Shown: positions 1 through 11,412 of the stretch, piece by piece | Layout of the letters: the number at the start of each line of letters is the position of its first letter | Numbering within the stretch: the stretch's first letter is position 1 | Assembly (NCBI GenBank): GCA_949128115.1 | Contig: OX421963.1 | Location: forward strand, 32,843,979-32,907,978 | Length of the DNA stretch: 64,000 nt | DNA from: Anaspis maculata | Lineage: Eukaryota; Arthropoda; Insecta; Coleoptera; Scraptiidae | Reading direction: 5' to 3' | The notes under the pieces: model-generated | What the model was told of the DNA's origin: nothing | What the model saw: the letters and a program-made list of their open reading frames with translations, nothing else | Database searches by the model: none | Program-made: the position numbers and the translations under genes

Positions 1-390
1 GTTTCTTCCGCGTCAACGAAGGCCACATTGTATACTTTGAATATCAAAAGAGCCTGAACATAGTCTTCATTTCTGTAATTTTTTTTGCAGTTTTGCACTT
101 TCGTTTTGTCTTAGTACCTTGACAGTTCTGTCCACAGGACAAGGTTCTGTCTAATTCGACCCCTCAATATTTGACGCATGACAGTGCTCTAAGAAATCAG
201 CAAAACTGGAGTTGCATAGAGATGTCGCAATTGGAAACACCTCCCTTGGATCGCCTTTCTCACTAGAAGTCAAGCCTCAATCTAATGGCAAATAAGAAAG
301 ATGTTAGTGCTAGTATAGACAATCTTAGGGTGGAATAGGGTTGAAGAAATGAATCGGTCCTGGTATGACAATTAGCTGGATACTAAGGAC
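1..390. other. No feature recognised
   Basis: AT-rich sequence with no coding signature, repeat or RNA gene that I can support. Confidence 0.5.
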
Positions 391-523
391 CGGTATTTCC
401 ATCTCCGGATCTGTTCTGAATAACTCTCTCCGGCAGATAAACGCTGCGCTGTGCGTTCTGCGCAGCGTTTATCTGCCAAGAAGCAGTAGAGTTATACGGA
501 ACAAATCCGGAGATGGAAATATC
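391..523. repeat. Near-perfect 133 bp hairpin (foldback/MITE-like)
   Basis: The left arm (391-449) and right arm (460-523) are inverted copies. Both contain GGCAGATAAACGCTGCGC next to the loop and TTTCCATCTCCGGAT at the outside. The loop is about 10 bases, and mismatches and a small bulge sit mid-stem. The short ORFs on both strands here are by-products of the inverted repeat. A miniature foldback transposon is the simplest reading; an endogenous small-RNA hairpin is the alternative. Confidence 0.75.
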
Positions 524-1111
524 GGGCATAAGGCTGATGGAAACAGGTATCTCGAAGATGCAAATCCTGAGTAGGTGGCAGAAAGTTTGTGGCTGCAATG
601 TTGAAACCAGGTAAAAAGTCCACAGAGCTAAATAATTTTCGGTCCCAGTTTCTTTTTTGAGCCACTAATAGAAAGTTCTGGAACGCATAGTTTCACCTAA
701 TTTTCGATTTGCACCAACAAACAATGATGAAATATGACTTCTTATGACTGATAACCCAGTCGGAAAAGTTGAATACCAGACTTCGAAGACCCTACCGTAC
801 CGAACCGCTTCGAGCACTCATGCAAAATGAAGCAACACGCAAAATGAAGTATAATTTCAGTAGGCGTACCACACTGGTCATAGATAAAGTTTGAACGACC
901 TGAAGAAGCACTCGTAAACTTGACCAATAGAGTCCTTGCATGCATTTCATTCTCAAACGATTACTGCACAAGATCATTAAAAACGTAGTAAGAATAATGT
1001 CTGACTGAAAAAATTGTTGGAAAAAAATTGTCCTATCTTCAAATGAACATCAAAGTTTGAAATACATTTTTCGCTGTACATTAAAACACGGCTACTTTTG
1101 TACTAGCACAG
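524..1111. other. No feature recognised
   Basis: Non-coding sequence without a repeat or conserved ORF that I can identify. Confidence 0.5.
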
Positions 1112-1246
1112 GGCTCGATACCAAGTTGCAGGAGCAAAGTTTGAGACGGCGTAACTCGCCAAATATAGCTGTCTGATTGGTTGCTATCCGCCGTTGCTAT
1201 GGTAACCGCACTTACGGTGGTCTCAGCCCCAACTTGGTATCGAGCC
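1112..1246. mobile_element. MITE with 17-bp terminal inverted repeats
   Basis: It starts GGCTCGATACCAAGTTG (1112-1128) and ends with the exact reverse complement (1230-1246). The 135 bp length and lack of coding capacity fit a non-autonomous DNA transposon. Superfamily unassigned. Confidence 0.7.
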
Positions 1247-1313
1247 GACAGACTGGAAAGTACTTACTTGGCAACCGTCGGTCGAGGCAACAATCTGGAA
1301 TCGAGCAGTGGCG

Positions 1314-1448
1314 TAGTTATGCAATTCGGGGTCCGTATTCAAACAACTTGCCGGTCTTAAGTACCTCCCCCCTGTTTGGCCTGAGGCCCTGAGGCTACGA
1401 GCCTATGTCTTTTGCATACGTTGAACACCTTATCAGTACGCCACTGAG
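1314..1448. mobile_element. MITE-like element with CAGTGGCGTA ends
   Basis: The left end reads AGCAGTGGCGTAGTTATG; the reverse complement of the right end reads GCTCAGTGGCGTACTGAT. The shared CAGTGGCGTA terminus recurs at 11101-11211, and single copies of AGTGGCGTA occur near 33230 and 51503, so it is a dispersed family terminus. Right boundary approximate. Confidence 0.45.
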
Positions 1449-1549
1449 CATTGATAAGCAGCGCATTCATTTGCTTTTGAGGTAGAACAAAATTACCTTA
1501 TTAGGCAGGTCGATATAAACCTTTCGACTAACCGTTCGAAGCCCAAGTG

Positions 1550-2176
1550 CATGGACAGTGACGTCTCTTGTACAGATGGGGCCCCGGGCACAAGGTAATG
1601 GGGGCCCTCTTATAAAGGTATGCAAAAAAAAGAACCCGCGGTGAATATGAAGTGATCAGGATAGCTGGGCCTCAATTGTAGCCTAGTCATTTGATCAAAA
1701 AGGCCCTCAAAACTCGGGCTATGAGGGGTCCCGCATTCCCATACCTACAGAAGTCGGAAGATTAATAGATAGATTCAGTTTTGTTCTTGCTTTGAGCAAA
1801 TTATCATGAGCACGAAAACCAAATATTGATGGTGATGGGACTCCTTCCTGTTGATTTTTCAGAAACGCAACGGCGCGGCGGGCAATCCCAGCCGCCAGAA
1901 CAGCGGATAGCGGTTATTTTTCAGGCCAAATTTCCAATCTAGGAGTTTTTGATTTCTTTTATCAGCGCTGTCAAAAAACCACTATGCGGGGGGAAGGCGC
2001 AATCAGCTCAAAAAATGACACAACTGAATAAACGTCGTGAATGGGATATGAGAACCATTTTATTTTACAAAACTCATCATTGGTTTTGTTAATTTATGGA
2101 GCCTTGAAGGCCCCCAGAAAACTCGGGGCCCTGGGCACAGGCCCTTCGGGCCCATGACTAAGGACGTCACTGTGCA
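1550..2176. mobile_element. Non-autonomous TIR element, about 630 bp
   Basis: Inverted termini share ACAGTGACGTC followed by diverged GC-rich sequence that includes GGGCCC and a GGGCAC block on both sides. No transposase fragment is visible between them. Superfamily not assignable by eye. Confidence 0.55.
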
Positions 2177-4658
2177 TGGAAGTTGCCTACCCTACAGTTT
2201 TTGACTTATGAAACAAAAAAAAATGCAGATTTGCGAGAAACCACTCAGTCTGTCATGTTAATTGGTTATCATAGCATCATTTGAGACAATAAAGAAGTTC
2301 TAGATAGAGGCCAAAGGCTACATTATGCAGGTTCTGTGAATTAATAACCTTTTTAATAAAATATGGCGCGCCGTATACCCATACACTATTTATACTAGTG
2401 CGAGAAGTAATAATAACGTGCCACAAAAGAAATACATTTAATAATATCGTAAACTCGTATAGGTATTATGGCGATGCAGGTGTTGCAGTAAAACTCATTT
2501 TATTTTGATACACACACTCTCACTCTGTTAGATATGAAGCGATAATATTTTACACAAACTATAAAACTACAAAAGGAAGCAGAAAAGCCTTCTCGCCACC
2601 ATCGCCGCCGTTACCATCATCAGCATCAGGATGAGAAAAATATGTAATCCTCATCCCGAGTGTAAATAAACTGAAAAACAGGAGAAAAATGAAACTAAAA
2701 CGAAATGTTTACGATTCAAAATTGCAGCTGAACACTGAACAGGATAAAGTTGCGGTTTATGTTCGCACAATTTATGCCACGGGAGGTGCTTTTCCTGCAC
2801 AAATGCGCCATCTTTACGATATTTATTTTATTTTAATGACGACTCCTTACTGCGACCGACAGAAAACGCAAATCGGTATTTAGACATCGCAATGTGCATT
2901 AAAACAGTGGACATCACACCGTGGCATAGGTGGTTAGAGGTAGGTACCTGTTTAATAAATTTACGTGTTTCTCATTTTCTAGCACTCAGTGAATGTAAGC
3001 GGCTCTCTTAACTGCGCCGCCCAGTGTGGTTCGTAGCTAGACTAAGGTAGGAATCCACCTAGGGTAGAAAATGGCGCGCACTGTCAAAGGTCAAGTATTT
3101 TAGGTCCAAGTTTTTTACACTGGTTCAGCTTTTGGATTTTGAACAAAAATGATAACTTGCGGTAAGGCTGCGATAAGAGATGAAAGAAAAGTAGGGAGCT
3201 GTGCTTTGAATTTGTGAGGTTTATCTCAGGTGGGTATCTGACCTGATACCAGTTATTTGCCTTATTTTGCGGGGGAACAGGAGAGAACCTACCAGTAAGC
3301 GTGACCACATTGACGGGGCCAACAAAAGGTTTTGTTAAAAGTACTTTGACTACACCATCAGGCAACTCAGGTATTCGATGGTGCAAAGGCTTGGTAAAAA
3401 TGTCCAATTATCCTTGCAAACCCACGCAAAATTAATTGCACTAATCATGGACAAAAAAGAGTTCACTTTCAAAATGAGTGCGTCTCCTTTGATAACAATA
3501 AGAAGGATAATTAAGGCTGTGGACATTAAAATATGAATTAGCGCCTTTAAATATTTGAACAAAACGATAAACATAAATCGTTATTTATTCAACAAAAAGG
3601 TAATTTCGTGTCCGGACAATAAAACAATTATTTATTTTATCACATTTATTATTTATATTCTAATTGCATATTTCCCCTTTTATGTCGTCGCCATAAAAAT
3701 ACATAAATATTATGCGAGTGCGGTGTATATTGAAAAAGCTTGCTGGATATAGCGCGCTTGTCTTGCGGGGAACAAATAAATGAACGTCTGATGGTCAGAG
3801 CGCCGCAGAGGGGTGGTGGGGGCAGGGGGACACATAAAGGTAATAAAACTTTAATCATAAGTTATAAACATGGCATTCTTTCTTCCATTTGAATTCAGTG
3901 GCGGCGATCTGATGAGGGTACTTCTATACTTAACATCACAACGCAAATAATAATATATTTATTTTTGTGTGCGACGGCTATATAATCGAACCCGAGGCAA
4001 GGCCAAGCGATATATTTTAATTATATATTTTATACACTCCCATTTGTTTTTTGTTTTATTACAATGAATAAAATCACGCATTATTCGCAATCCCCCTGGC
4101 TTTATCATTACTGGAAATTATTATTTTAATAGGTTTATTGCATGGAACAATGGAGACCTATTTTTATGAGAACATTAGTGCCCGCATGAAGTTTAGTATT
4201 TCTGTATGTGTATGAAATAGCAGCCTCGCAACAATTAAAACAATTCACCTGCCTAAAAAGTACGATACCGGCACATGACCAGGATTGATTCGCTATCCCG
4301 GGTCAAGAATAACTGAGCCTTAAATCACAATGTTGTTTTCTTCTTACTGTTCTAGTGCTATCAATGCTTCGAAAGAAAAAAAAATAAGAAAACGGCTATG
4401 TGTCTGGAATTGGATTGTTTAGTCGAACATGTATTTTCGTTTTTTGTTTGTTTGAAAAAAAACATTAATCTGCATTTTTTTGGAAAAAATATAAACAGCA
4501 GATAATGGACTGGCCAATCAACTTTAAAAATACATTTTTCCATTTCTTGTATTTGGAGCATTATGTCACGCCAATACTGTGGAAGGAAAATTCTATCTCT
4601 GTCTCCCTCACTCATGGTACGTCACGGTCTGTTTCTCCACTGTGAATCATCAACCGTC
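2177..4658. other. Non-coding AT-rich stretch without recognised genes
   Basis: I see no supported gene, RNA or inverted-repeat element. The 3940-4230 part is very AT-rich and repeat-poor and could hold regulatory DNA, but there is no direct evidence. Confidence 0.45.
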
Positions 4659-4878
4659 CAGGGGCCCTATTTTCGGTACACGTGATCTGTTCCCCGGCGA
4701 TCACCGGGGAACGCCGGTGAAGTGATCAGTTCCCCGGTTCTAAAAGTGGTATTTTCGTGACCACTTTTTCGGCTATACTCGTACATGTCCGTGTAATGTC
4801 GAAGCTTGGCTGTCAGCTGTGATATTTGAAATCGAATTGTAGTTTTTCGAAACCTACCTACTTTTGCTATTTATTAAC

Positions 4879-5052
4879 ATGGAATCTGCCGGCCCAAGCT
4901 TCAAGAGGCCACAATTGGATGCGATTTCCGAAACTCAAAAAGAAAAACTGACCGAACTCATGGCCAAGAACCCCATATATCCTTGTCAACTTGCTACGGT
5001 CAGCCGGCTTCCTTCCCCGGGTACTGGGATAAATGGCGTGACCATGGCGTGA
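4879..5052 (+). pseudogene. N-terminal remnant of Myb/SANT-like Harbinger accessory protein
   Basis: The ORF from the ATG at 4879 gives 57 residues. Residues about 14-34 read like the first helix of Myb/SANT-like proteins that accompany Harbinger transposases (SETQKEKLTELMAKNP). The family protein binds the transposon ends and helps the nuclease act in the nucleus; usual length is several hundred residues, so this copy has lost nearly everything downstream. The reading frame ends in a short repeat (GTGACCATGGC twice, 5038-5060). The assignment rests on one short motif plus the element's ends and target duplication. Confidence 0.4.
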
Positions 5053-5093
5053 CCATGGCGTGACTAGTTCTGTGATGTGCCCGGGCCTGAAGT

Positions 5094-5252
5094 TCACAAG
5101 TCACACTGAAGTCTTTTAATTGTCACGCGAAAATACTGCACAAACTGCACTTCTATGTCCACAAATCGTTTGCCGGGTTGGCGCGCATCTTCTTTGGCCG
5201 CTTCCAAGTCCGCGATTACATGGACCGCCAATGCCGCGTTCAATGGATCCAT
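5094..5252 (-). pseudogene. N-terminal remnant of a Harbinger-type transposase
   Basis: A 52-residue minus-strand ORF starts with MDPLNAALAV at 5252 and faces the Myb-like remnant. The start is acidic and alanine-rich, as in N-termini of HARBI-type nucleases encoded convergently or divergently with a Myb-like partner. No DDE catalytic residues are present: the body of the enzyme is deleted. Support comes mostly from position inside a TIR element with CAG duplications rather than from the residues themselves. It could be a chance ORF. Confidence 0.3.
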
Positions 5253-5642
5253 TTTTTCCAAATTATTGAAAGAAACTTTCGAAAAATTGGAGATTGGAAC
5301 GTAAAATTGAAATTTTTGAAAGGACGCCGTTGTAATTCCAATTTCCAATTGTAAAACTATATCTGTCATTTGGCGGTTGTTTTAGTTGTATTTTTGGTGC
5401 ATTCAGCGTTGCCAACCTATGAACAATGTGCTTTTTTTACTTTTTTTAGTGATTTTCAATTTAGACTCTTGGCAGTCCTTTGCTTTGATTGACATAAGCG
5501 GGGAATGAGCTGTTCTCTCGGTACCTCCTAGGAGAACGGGCGTGATCACGCGTGAATGTACCCGAAAATGCCGCTTCCCCTGTTTTTGAGGGAACAGTTC
5601 CTTTAGGAACAGTTCACGTGTGCACCGAAAATAGGGCCCCAG

Positions 5643-5759
5643 GGGCCTTATTTCCAGAGGGGAGCGATCACCGGGCGATCGCGATGCGGCCAATCACAAC
5701 CCTGGTTGCCTAGCAACTTTACATGTGAACGGATCACATCCTTTCTAGAAATAGGGCCC
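5643..5759. mobile_element. 117-bp Harbinger-type MITE abutting the larger element
   Basis: The termini GGGCCTTATTTC and GAAATAGGGCCC are imperfect inverted repeats related to those of the 4662-5639 element. It is flanked by CAG at 5640-5642, shared with the neighbouring element, and CAG at 5760-5762. Non-coding. Confidence 0.65.
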
Positions 5760-5774
5760 CAGCTCTTTCAACTA

Positions 5775-7000
5775 CGGGGTGTTTATAAAAGACTGTGATC
5801 GCGGCAGGCTTGGGTCAAGCCGAAAAACGTAGTAACAGGCGCAATGGGGCTGTATAGGCAAAACAAATTGTAGAGGGCGACGTGTACTATGCACCCAATT
5901 TGACATTCTATAAAATGATGGCAATGTCACATTTGAAGTGGACGGTTTGAATTAAAAAAGTTGCTGAGGTGAAAAAGCGCTCCGCTTCGAAGGAGAGGAA
6001 AAAGAATTGGCGCCAAAGTTGAGAACAGAAGGGTAGGTCCCTGAAGAAACAAATAATAACATTAATAACCTATTGTGACGCTGCTACTTGGGGGTGAGCG
6101 AGTTCTCTCCCTGACTATGTCGGGGTAGGTAAATACCTAATGATCTGGGGCCCCATATTTTCTAGCAGAGAGTAGCAGAGTAAAGAAAATGAAACGATGA
6201 TGAGGCAGGTAGGATACGATAGTATGAAACTTTCCATAGTTAGGGATTTCAAAGTACCTACCTACTTCTATACAATCACAAATTTCGGTGTTTGCTGAAT
6301 AGTTGTTGGAGAAGGCGAGTCAGTATGAGACAATTGTATGAAGTTTAGCATCAGTACTCTTTGGACCGAAACGTAAGTAATGGGCAGCCTGTGGGGGCTT
6401 GGCATCAGGACGTTATGCCAAGTCTGGGGCACTTGGAGGTAGGTAGGCTGTTACCGGCACGTCCAGGCTACAGATATCTGGTAGAGGATAGTCAGTACCT
6501 TGGGCCGTGTATGGGGTTGGCCTGTGAGGGCTTGGCACCGCACGTTCAGCCCGAATCAGAGGGCAGGCGAATGAATCGTCTAGCTGTATCGGACAGTATC
6601 TGACAACCATTTTGACTTTTCGAGGGATGAGATGTTGACGGTAGTCATTGACAGCAATGGGCGAGTTCAGCAAGTTCCATGGTGGAACCCGTAGATCTAG
6701 TTACCAAATATAAGCTGCTGGACGGCTTGGTCGATCCACTATCTGATCCACCGCTACCATAAACCAACTGTGGTGGAAAAAATGGCGATTTGGTAGCTGT
6801 GACCGTTCGAGAGGCGCATGCGGTATCCACCGACGGCACCCACCATAGGACCTGCTGAACGCGCCCAATGTCATTATGGTGACAGCGGTGCATAGTACAA
6901 TGCGCCATTAATTCAGGATTTTGCCGCTATACAGCCCCATTGTAGTGATCGAGAGCGGATTCCAAAGGCGATGCGATCACAGACGTTTATAAACACCCGG
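5775..7000. mobile_element. TIR element of the (C)CGGGTGTTTATAAA family
   Basis: The left end ACGGGGTGTTTATAAA and the reverse-complemented right end CCGGGTGTTTATAAA match and are flanked by TA. The inverted homology extends inward (TGTGATCGC) to a shared GGGGCTGTATAG at about 5845-5856 and 6930-6945. No complete transposase is visible. A 150-bp relative lies at 43693-43842. TA duplication is compatible with Tc1/mariner-like mobilisation. Confidence 0.55.
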
Positions 7001-7546
7001 TACAAAGGGAACACCCAGCAAAACAAAAACCTCAGATTCCTCAACTCAGATTATGACCATTTGAATCATTTCAGCTATTTTGTTCAAACTTCGGCTGCCA
7101 CTTATGGCATACGTCACATGCATTGACATTGACGGAGTTTCAATAAAATGAAGTAATGGCGCCCGTGTTCCATGCACCCCAGCTATCATTAGTGTCATTT
7201 TAAGCGTACATAACCTCAACTTAGTAATTGTCATTTCATTTTTATTTGTCAGCACCCGGCCTAGAACCAGCGATTTGCGTCACTTCGTGTATTGAAAAGA
7301 AAAGTAGAAAAGCCGACAAGCGAAAAATCGCGGTAAAAAAATAGTAGTGAGGTTATGTACCAGGCTGCACCTTTGCACCAGCTCTTTTTTTCCCTCTCAG
7401 TGGGGCTCCTCTCCGCCGCAACTCTTCTTTGAACATTATCACTTTCCACTTTCCAGTACATTTCTTTGAAGTTATGGACGATAACTGTCAAACGTGTCAA
7501 TATGGGTGCATGGAACATGTCGCCCTCTACAATCCGTTTTGCCTAT
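5854..7546. mobile_element. Second inverted-repeat pair interleaved with the preceding element
   Basis: TATAGGCAAAAC followed by TGTAGAGGGCGAC at 5854-5885 is matched in inverted orientation at about 7518-7548 (GTCGCCCTCTACA, then GTTTTGCCTATA). An inverted TGGGTGCATGGAACA also pairs 7505 with about 7170. The pairs are interleaved rather than nested with 5775-7000, so the insertion history is unclear. Confidence 0.45.
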
Positions 7547-7548
7547 AG

Positions 7549-9356
7549 TTCCCATTGGAAGAGACCATCTTGATTTGTGAATAATGGAAATGTCTGAAGA
7601 ATTATATCACAAAGATGGCACGACACTATACTGATTTGGTTTTCGGCCATTTACTCCTGAACGATAAGCTCCACGGAAAAGTTGAACCTAATGATATGTT
7701 CAGAATAAAATATCTTTTGGAATTACAGGAATTTCTTCTGAAAATTATTAGACAAAAACGTAGTACATTTTCAAGGAAAAAATAATAAAATCCCCTGATA
7801 AAGCTAAGCTGTTTTTAGGTGGCAACCCAAGTTGAATAAGTTAGCTCAAATGGTTCTTATAGAAATTAACAACTGTTCTCAGATGGTCAACTGGGAAGGG
7901 CTATATCTCTGTAACGGCACGAGCTAGGTAGAGGAAAATTAGCATCAGTCGTCATCACTTGAGTCAAGTAAACTAGGGTTATCGTTTTTGTGTCTGAACC
8001 ACAACCTAGTTATTTTAAGCATTATTGAAAGAAATGGTTGAGCCCCAAGCATTTTATAACTGATGTTGCAACATATAAGAGCACATACACAAAATTGGGT
8101 GTTTATCAACTACAATGATATAATTTATGTAAATTATTAAATGCGAATCTGCAATATCTGGTGTTGCAATTACCCACACCCACATATCTACATGTCATGC
8201 ACAAAAGAAAATAATAAAATAATGTGCCACAATACCTCTAGAATGCTTAATAAGAGATTCACTGGTACATAACTGGGTTCAATGATACATAATTGTCAAG
8301 AAAAAGTTTTATATTTAAGCGTTGACTTTTTGATGCAAACTTAAAAAAAAAAATGTAATGTGCTCAAGAAGAAGTGGTTCTCTAAAGAAAAACCCAATAC
8401 AAAAAGCGACAGCTCCGCAAATTAGCTACATTTGCAACTGATTGAGTTTAATAACATTGAATTGAGTAGGTATTACTTGCACCATCTAGGCGAGGTCGTA
8501 TTATTTTATACAACAGGATGGGACTTGTTATATTTTATTTATATTAATCTACTGGTAGGCGAATTATTACCTCAATTGCACGGAACAAATCTAGATGAGC
8601 GCATCAGAATTATTTTTGAGTTTTGTTGTTCCACGACGCAATTTTCGTCATATCATAACCATATATACAGACAGCTCCTACTAGGTACTCCTTGCTGTGT
8701 TTTGTGTATGGTGCTCGGATTATTACCATGATTTTTACGCGATTAATCACTATAACCATAATTGCTATTCCAATAATGTCGAGGATTTATCAAAATAACA
8801 TTAAAATAAAATAAACACACACACGCTGAGGCTTGATCGATAAGTGCACGGCACCAAGAGTGTAATAATAACAAAATATATTACGGTTAGCTTGTATGGA
8901 AAACAGGAAGTTGTTTTTTTTTTGTCCGCCATCAGACAAGTATGCAATGCACCTTTTGTAGGCTTATAAGAGATTGATGACAGCATGTTTCATTATCGCT
9001 CGCGCAATTATTAAATAAAGCAGAATTTTAGCGTGAAATTATTGCCATGGCGAATCATAACAGCATGATTTTCTAATGGTGACTGCTATTTTAATTAGAA
9101 TAATATCAGACTTCATTTATCCATTCAGGTAGAAAATAGCTTATTATTACAATAACCAATAGTCATTACATGCGTTAAGCTTCAGTTTTCAGAATTTCAA
9201 ACGCGAAAATAGTCACGTCCGTCTACCCGTTCATGTTCCGAGACTAGGGTCGGTCAGTGTCATCGTCTACCGGCCAATATATCGTCCTCCGCGCGTTCAA
9301 CGCGGATTCGATATCGCCAAAGCGTGAATACTCCGAATGGTGAATAACTTTCATGC
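7549..9356. other. No gene recognised
   Basis: AT-rich DNA. The longest ORF (8432-8731) has no recognisable domain and lies in low-complexity AT-rich sequence. A short CA tract occurs at 8813-8824. Confidence 0.45.
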
Positions 9357-10603
9357 CCGGTTGCAAGAACGAGGTAGTTAAGTTTGCTGCGGAGCAAATG
9401 TACTCCGGTTGCAAGAAGAGGGTATCAAACACGGTACCAAACAGGATGAGGTTGTCATACATTTGAACGACTTGCGTAGTTTTATGCGTAGGTGGGTACC
9501 TAAAATGTCAGATTCGACACTTTCTTTCGAATTTTCTGACGTCTCAGATTTTTATTCTTCTGCAGAAGAACAAGAAGTAGAAGGTGCAATTCGTTGTGTC
9601 ATTGCCGATCGAAAAAACCTCTTCGTAGATAAAATGTACCTCGCGAGCTGTCAAAGTCAAAGAAGCGTCAGAAATTTCAAAGCTTAAGCATTATTTATTT
9701 CTTGGAGTTTTGAACAACAATATGCAAATCATTGCACCGAATTAAGGCATAAATGCACAGGCTCTCGATCAGGTGACTATGACAAACTGCCTCCGTAGAT
9801 GCTATTATGTCGATCGACAATTCCAGGTACAGGCGATGAGAGTTACCCACTGAAATTAAGAACACTTGCTGGATGCCTCCACGAGATCTGTACCTACGGC
9901 GGAAACAAAGCTGTTGTTAACACCAACAACGCGGATCTCCTTATTGCAAAGTAGTGCTTGGCCAAAGTATGAGTGCTTCGCTGACAACGATAAGTTGTGG
10001 GCAACTGTGATCGTGTGATGGAACTTGAACAATCCTGGGCCGCTTGTCACATTGTATCAAGCATGTGTCAAGGTGATGTCCAGTAGTCCAGTGCTGATTC
10101 AGTAGCTCCAGAACAGCTTTTGACGGCAGGAGATACTGTAGGAGTCGTTGGCATGAGGAACAGCGATGAAATTGAGAGGAAGAAAGGAAACTGGATATCG
10201 GATTTACCAAGTTTTTCTTTAATACAAAAATAAGTCTCACACACTGAAAATGGCTGCCTCTTTTGTCTTATTTCAAACCGAATCCCACAGACCCTAATAG
10301 TACAAAAAAGAATGTTTTAGTCTGTTCAACTGGTTGCCTACAGCCACTAGCCCAAATTCTCAAATTTTGACTATTAAATTGAAACTCAAACGTATACTTG
10401 TGCTTGCTTTTCCATCTTCTTCCGTGCATCTTTTCTCATCCACAATCTCAGCTAAGCTATCCATTTCCAAATTTTATTCAATTTTTTGTTTGACTCATGT
10501 CAGTTGTCACTCTAGACACGTCCCTGTTTACGCCGTCAAATAGCCTACCATTTGATACCGAGTTCCGAGTTTGGTACCAAAGCTACCTTCTTGCAACCGG
10601 GGG
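9357..10603 (+). mobile_element. 1.25-kb TIR element, copy 1
   Basis: The ends are CCCGGTTGCAAGAA (from 9357) and its inverse (near 10590-10603), each followed by a GGTACCAAAC block in inverted orientation. The internal sequence matches the inverted copy at 14640-15790 across nearly its whole length. A short ORF is preserved in both copies; no DDE motif is seen. Probably a non-autonomous or partly deleted DNA transposon. Confidence 0.65.
9484..9687 (+). CDS. Small ORF conserved in both copies of the element
   Basis: From the ATG at 9484 the ORF encodes 67 residues; the open frame extends further upstream. The core (MSDSTLSFEFS, SDFYSS, EEQEVEGAIRCVIADRK) is also present in the inverted copy at 15616-15759 with only a few substitutions, so it pre-dates the duplication. 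The composition is serine- and acid-rich. I do not recognise the family. It could be the first exon of a transposase gene or a small accessory protein; a non-functional remnant is equally possible. Confidence 0.35.
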   Translation: MRRWVPKMSDSTLSFEFSDVSDFYSSAEEQEVEGAIRCVIADRKNLFVDKMYLASCQSQRSVRNFKA

Positions 10604-10793
10604 TCAGGTTATCTAATCCAGAACAAATCTGGACGAAAAACTTTCTTTCCATCACAACTGGTTTCATACTGCAACTGAGAAATTTTTTTTATTGCCATGA
10701 AACAATCATTCCCTGGCAAATTCACGTGAGCTGAAGAAGACTATTCGACAGAAAAATGGATGCAGTTGAGCTGCAGGTAATAGCTAACGTAAC

Positions 10794-11412
10794 GGTTCCT
10801 TTGAGTGCGATTTATAACTCGATTCCAATTTTAGTGGCAATTTTAATCACAATTTTAACAAAGTTCAAAGATACGGTTTACTCTGTACCTCTTATAACCC
10901 GATTTTAATCGCAAGACGCAATCGCAACGATTTCAAAGATTTTAAGAAGTTGGCCAAAATCCAACTCTTCCGATCCGATCCTTACGGATGAAAATGAAGA
11001 TAATATTAAGATTAGCGATAATGAACACAGTAGTCTTCTTGATTAGCAAGGTTATGTTAGGGGATTTTCTGGGGATTTTTAGCGACAAGCTGACAGGTGA
11101 GCAGTGGCGTAACTAGGGCGAGGTCAGCCGGGTTTCTGAAAAAGTTTCATCTGCGACGCCTTTTTGATCTGTAGATACCTGGCTGTTCAAATGGGCTAGT
11201 TGCGCCACTGCAAGTGAGTGACACAGTGACACTAGTCACTAGTGATGGGCAAGATTTCCCCGAAGTCCCTAGGTTTTCTCCCTCCATCATACCTTCCTTC
11301 CGACAGATGCGATCGTTGCGATCGAGTTATAAATTGACGATGCTTACGATCGATCCGACTAAAATTGCGATTAAAATTAAAATCGAGTTATGAATCGCTC
11401 TTGAGAGGAGTG
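10794..11412. mobile_element. TIR element, about 620 bp
   Basis: The left arm (10800-10856) contains GCGATTTATAACTCGATT then an ATTTTAG/GCAATTTT block. The right arm (11335-11412) repeats these in inverse order. It carries a nested MITE at 11101-11211. Non-coding. Confidence 0.6.
11101..11211. mobile_element. 111-bp MITE, GCAGTGGCGTAACTAG ends
   Basis: The 16-bp terminal inverted repeats GCAGTGGCGTAACTAG and CTAGTTGCGCCACTGC differ at one position. It sits inside the 10794-11412 element, so it is the younger insertion. Confidence 0.65.

Larger units (their letters stand above)
4662..5639. mobile_element. Deleted PIF/Harbinger-like DNA transposon
   Basis: The terminal inverted repeats begin GGGCCCTATTTTCGGT and continue to a CACGTG motif on both sides. 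The flanking trinucleotide CAG occurs at 4659-4661 and 5640-5642, a 3-bp target duplication of the CWG type known for PIF/Harbinger elements. Inside are two short convergent ORFs: a plus-strand Myb/SANT-like N-terminus and a minus-strand transposase-like N-terminus. Two-gene organisation is the established Harbinger layout. At 978 bp it is too short to carry complete genes, so it is an internal-deletion derivative. Confidence 0.65.
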
